A DNA stretch of 64,000 bases from UBA6663 sp044226485 (GTDB lineage: Bacteria > Chloroflexota > Anaerolineae > Anaerolineales > UBA6663), in assembly GCA_044226485.1 (NCBI GenBank), contig JBGAGY010000003.1, forward strand, positions 1-64,000, given 5' to 3'. Position 1 is the first letter of the stretch; every line of letters starts with the position of its first letter. Below are positions 61,064-64,000 of the stretch, piece after piece. The notes below the pieces were generated by a model. That model saw nothing but the letters and a program-made list of their open reading frames with translations, was not told the origin of the DNA and searched no databases. The position numbers were made by a program, and so were the translations under genes.

Positions 61064-63811
61064 TCATCCTGTGTTGCGCAGACCGGCCGCGATGCCGTTG
61101 ATCGTCAACGTGACGACGTCGCGCAAGGCCTCGAGCTCGGCCGACGTTTCGGCCGGCGTGTCGTGAGCCAGCGCGCGCAGCCGCTTGAGCATCTCGACCT
61201 GGATGTAATTGAGCGGGTCCACGTAAGGGTTGCGCAGGATGATCGAGCGTTGAATGACCGGGTCCGCCGACATCAGCTCGCGCTGCCCCGAGATCGAAAG
61301 GATCGCGCCCTGAGTGCGATCGAATTCGGCCTTGATGCGCGCGAACATCGCCTCAGCGCCTTCAACATCGTCGGCAAGCTCGGCGTAAAGGGCCGCGATG
61401 TCCATGTCGGCCTTGAGCAGCGACATCTCGGCGTTGTCGAGCAGTGCGCGAAAGAACGGCCACTGTCGGTACATCTCGCGCAGCAGCTCGATCGGCGCGG
61501 CGCCGAGCCCGGTCCCCAGGCCGTACCAGCCCGGCAGGTTGAAGCGGCTCTGCATCCACGAGAACACCCACGGGATCGCGCGCACCGCCGTCGGCTTGAG
61601 CCCGCCGCCGCGGCGCGCCGTCGGGCGGGAGCCGATGCGCAGCGTGCTGATCTCGTCGATCGGCGTCACGGCCCGCCAGAAGTCGATGAAGCCGGGCGTA
61701 TCGTAGACCAGCGACCGATACTCCGTCCGCGCCGCATCGGCCATCGTCCTCATCGCAGTTCGCCAGTGGTCGGCGGCCGTCGGCGACTCGGTCGAGTCGG
61801 TTCCGGCGCTCGCCAGCAGGACGGCGCTGACGACTTGCTCGAGATGTCGATGCGCCAGATCCGGATCGGCGTAACGCGAGGCAATCACTTCGCCCTGCTC
61901 CGTCACGCGGAAGCGGCCCTCGACAGTGCCCGGCGGCTGGGCGCGAATGGCTCGATTGGCAGGGCCGCCGCCACGCGCGACAGTGCCGCCGCGCCCGTGA
62001 AAGATCGTCAACTTGACCGAGGCGCTGGCGCAGGCGGCAGTGATCGCCTCCTGCGCCTCGTAGAGAGCCCAGTTGGCGGCCAGATAGCCGCCGTCTTTGT
62101 TGCTGTCCGAGTAACCGATCATCACCATCTGCTCGCCGCCGCCGGCTTCCAGATGTTCGCGGTAGGGGTCGATGGCGAAGAGACGACTCAGGATGTGGGG
62201 CGCCGCCTGCAGGTCATCGATGGTCTCAAAGAGCGGCACGATCTGCATGCCCGGTGTGCAGCCCGCCCACTGCGCGAGCAGCATCACGATCAACACGTCG
62301 GCCTCGCTGCGCGTCATCGAGATGATGAACGGGCCGAGCAATTCGGGACCGTACACGTGCTGCACCCGCGCGATCAGACGGAACAGCGCCCAGGTCTCAC
62401 TGGTCTCGACCGTGACCCCGGCCTGGTCTGAAAGACCGGTCGGCCGCGGCTCGTTGAGCCAACGGGTCAGGCAGAGGACCTGTTCGGCGTGGCTCAGGCT
62501 GGCGAAGTCACGCGACCAGTCGAGCGCGCGCAGGATCTCGTTCAACGTGGCTACCAGGCGGGCCGAGTCTTCACGCAGATCAAGCCGCGCGGCATACAGG
62601 CCGAAGATATCGAGTTGTTGCCTGAGCAACTCCAACGAAGGCGCGTCTCCATACGGCAGCCCGGTGTGCGCGGTCACGGCTTGCGGCGCCGCCGCGGCGA
62701 TATCGGCCAACGGCGCCGTGATCTGCTCGATGCGCGCGCGCGCTTCGTGCGGCGCCTGGCTCAACAGCCGGGCGGCCATATCGTCGCGCGAGGCGGCCTC
62801 GAGATCGTTAGCCAACAGGCTCAGCGCCAGTCGATAGAGCTCGTCGCCATAGCGTTCCTCGAGATACGCCGCGTGCGGCGGAAACGGCCGGCGCGACTCG
62901 ATCCAGCGCGTGAGCGAAGCCGTGGCCGGCACGCGCCGCACGTCGAAGCTCATGCGGCGCGCCAGATCCGTGAGCGTCTCGCGATGGCGCTCGACGGCCA
63001 GGCCACGGTGCAGGCGCAGAGTCTCGGCGGTCACCGCCGCCGTCACGTTAGGGTTGCCGTCCCGGTCGCCGCCGACCCACGAGGCCAGGGTCAGCCAACC
63101 GGTCGGCGGCTTCAGACGCGGGTAGTGCCGAGCGACGGCCAGGGCCAGCTCGCGCTCGACCCGCGGCAGCGCGCGCCAGAAGATCTCGTCGATGAAGTAC
63201 AGGTTTGTGCGAACTTCGTCAGTGACGGCCGGCCGCGCCGTGCGGTTGCGGTTCGTCAACCACAGCCCCACGATCTCGGCCTTGATGGCCGCGAGGTGAG
63301 CGTCGCGTTCGCGCGGTAGCAGGTCGGTGTAGTACAGCGCTCGCAGGCTGCGCGAGATGCGCTGCAGCTTCGAGAGCACCGTGCGGCGCTTGGCCTCCGT
63401 CGGGTGCGCGGTGAGGACGAGCTCGACCTTGAGCCTCTGCAGCAGCGCCTGGATCTGTTTGGCCGAAACTCGACGGCGCTTGAGCGTGGCGAACGTGTCA
63501 TCGAGCGACTCGGGCCGCTCCTGGTCGACGCGCTCCCTCACTCGCAGACTGCGCACGCGATTGGCTTCCTCGGCGAGGTTGACAAGGTCGAAGTACGCGG
63601 TGAAGGCGGCGGCCACGGCGCGGGCCGACTCGGCGTCCAGCTCGCGCACCTGCGCCGAGAGTCGCGCGCCAGCCTCGGGCTCGGCGGAACGGCGCTCCTT
63701 GGCGCTCTGGCGGATCTTCTCTTCGAGTTCCAGAAGCTCGGGCGACTCGAGCTCGCTGATCACGTCGCCCAGCAGGCGGCCGAGCAGGTTGATGGTGGCG
63801 GACAACTCCAT
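61064..63811 (-). CDS. ppc: Phosphoenolpyruvate carboxylase
   Basis: 915 aa, normal for bacterial PEPC. It fixes bicarbonate onto PEP to make oxaloacetate. The catalytic His is in VLTAHPTEAKRRTVLSKLQR (about residue 138). The second signature is VMIGYSDSNKDGGYLAANWA (about residue 570), followed by the Arg-Gly loop FHGRGGTVARGGGPANRAI. The C-terminus ends in ITINGIAAGLRNTG, matching the conserved xNTG. The ATG at 63811 gives a full N-terminus. It is transcribed with, or separately from, the partial gene upstream at 63849. Confidence 0.97.
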   Translation of the reverse strand: MELSATINLLGRLLGDVISELESPELLELEEKIRQSAKERRSAEPEAGARLSAQVRELDAESARAVAAAFTAYFDLVNLAEEANRVRSLRVRERVDQERPESLDDTFATLKRRRVSAKQIQALLQRLKVELVLTAHPTEAKRRTVLSKLQRISRSLRALYYTDLLPRERDAHLAAIKAEIVGLWLTNRNRTARPAVTDEVRTNLYFIDEIFWRALPRVERELALAVARHYPRLKPPTGWLTLASWVGGDRDGNPNVTAAVTAETLRLHRGLAVERHRETLTDLARRMSFDVRRVPATASLTRWIESRRPFPPHAAYLEERYGDELYRLALSLLANDLEAASRDDMAARLLSQAPHEARARIEQITAPLADIAAAAPQAVTAHTGLPYGDAPSLELLRQQLDIFGLYAARLDLREDSARLVATLNEILRALDWSRDFASLSHAEQVLCLTRWLNEPRPTGLSDQAGVTVETSETWALFRLIARVQHVYGPELLGPFIISMTRSEADVLIVMLLAQWAGCTPGMQIVPLFETIDDLQAAPHILSRLFAIDPYREHLEAGGGEQMVMIGYSDSNKDGGYLAANWALYEAQEAITAACASASVKLTIFHGRGGTVARGGGPANRAIRAQPPGTVEGRFRVTEQGEVIASRYADPDLAHRHLEQVVSAVLLASAGTDSTESPTAADHWRTAMRTMADAARTEYRSLVYDTPGFIDFWRAVTPIDEISTLRIGSRPTARRGGGLKPTAVRAIPWVFSWMQSRFNLPGWYGLGTGLGAAPIELLREMYRQWPFFRALLDNAEMSLLKADMDIAALYAELADDVEGAEAMFARIKAEFDRTQGAILSISGQRELMSADPVIQRSIILRNPYVDPLNYIQVEMLKRLRALAHDTPAETSAELEALRDVVTLTINGIAAGLRNTG

Positions 63812-63848
63812 GGAGGGGATGCATCTCCGGCGGCGCTGCTGCGCTCGC

Positions 63849-64000
63849 CTACTTGACCCAGACCGGCGTGCCGTGCCCGGCGAGGATGAGTTCAGGATTC
63901 AACGTCAGCTGACGCCAGGCCGATTCCTGCGCCTGGTGCTCGTCAGCGGTGTTTGCGCCGAACGATGGGCGCAGTCGCCCGCCGAAGGAGCGCAGCGAGT
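63849..64000 (-). CDS. Probable MBL-fold hydrolase, C-terminal fragment
   Basis: Only the last 49 codons are in the window. They end NPELILAGHGTPVWVK and read RSFGGRLRPSFGANTADEHQ just before. The LILAGHG segment resembles the last metal-binding strand of metallo-beta-lactamase-fold proteins. The assignment is weak because most of the gene is outside. It lies 37 nt upstream of ppc on the same strand. Confidence 0.45.
   Translation of the reverse strand, partial: SLRSFGGRLRPSFGANTADEHQAQESAWRQLTLNPELILAGHGTPVWVK

Overview
The window is a high-GC bacterial chromosome segment, most likely from the phylum Chloroflexota. The taxonomic guess rests on secreted proteins whose signal sequences are followed by long Thr/Pro/Ala linkers, on orphan substrate-binding lipoproteins paired with secreted metallopeptidases, and on general gene content. 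No rRNA or tRNA gene, CRISPR array or intact insertion sequence was recognised. Genes lie on both strands in short operons.

Layout. 1-2136: the end of a phosphate (pst) operon: pstB 3' end, an HD-domain protein, phoU and an ArsC-like phosphatase/reductase. 2334-5154: a Tm-1-like operon (UPF0261 protein, TIM-barrel PEP-hydrolase-family protein, SRPBCC protein) closed by a strong hairpin. 5250-9116: a small hypothetical gene, acyltransferase, LysM protein, GNAT and alpha/beta hydrolase. 9152-13359: a DUF255 thioredoxin-fold protein divergent from cysK and cysE, with a cysteine-rich leader peptide ahead of cysK. 13524-18097: an operon of a beta-hydroxyacid dehydrogenase, a MOCOS-like PLP enzyme and ethanolamine ammonia-lyase EutB/EutC. 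18201-19715: nitroreductase and a secreted protein. 20242-27489: one giant gene (2,415 codons) with LamG domains, coiled coils and Gly/Ala-rich strand-like segments. 27759-31394: TetR regulator, PaaK-like ligase and lipoprotein. 31621-33930: Nudix, glutaminyl cyclotransferase and two hypothetical genes. 33980-39212: a giant Lhr-type helicase and a LuxR-type membrane regulator. 39395-44329: a secreted propeller-like protein and carB. 44516-48151: an MFS transporter and a Tet(M)-like ribosomal protection GTPase behind a leader peptide with two tandem intrinsic terminators. 48391-50895: a methyltransferase-like protein, a hydrolase and a carbonic anhydrase. 51124-59897: two copies of a secreted metallopeptidase plus oligopeptide-binding lipoprotein cassette flanking an MBL-fold gene and carA. 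59988-64000: a TetR/monooxygenase pair with a palindromic operator, ppc, and the 3' end of another hydrolase.

The strongest hidden signals are regulatory. A leaderless 22-codon ORF with four Cys codons precedes cysK. A roughly 450-nt attenuator-like leader with a 19-aa peptide and two terminators precedes the ribosomal protection/efflux operon. A repeated geometry, TA(G/C)AAT followed by exactly seven bases and a start codon, points to leaderless transcripts at three loci. Carbamoyl-phosphate synthase is split, with carB and carA about 10 kb apart.
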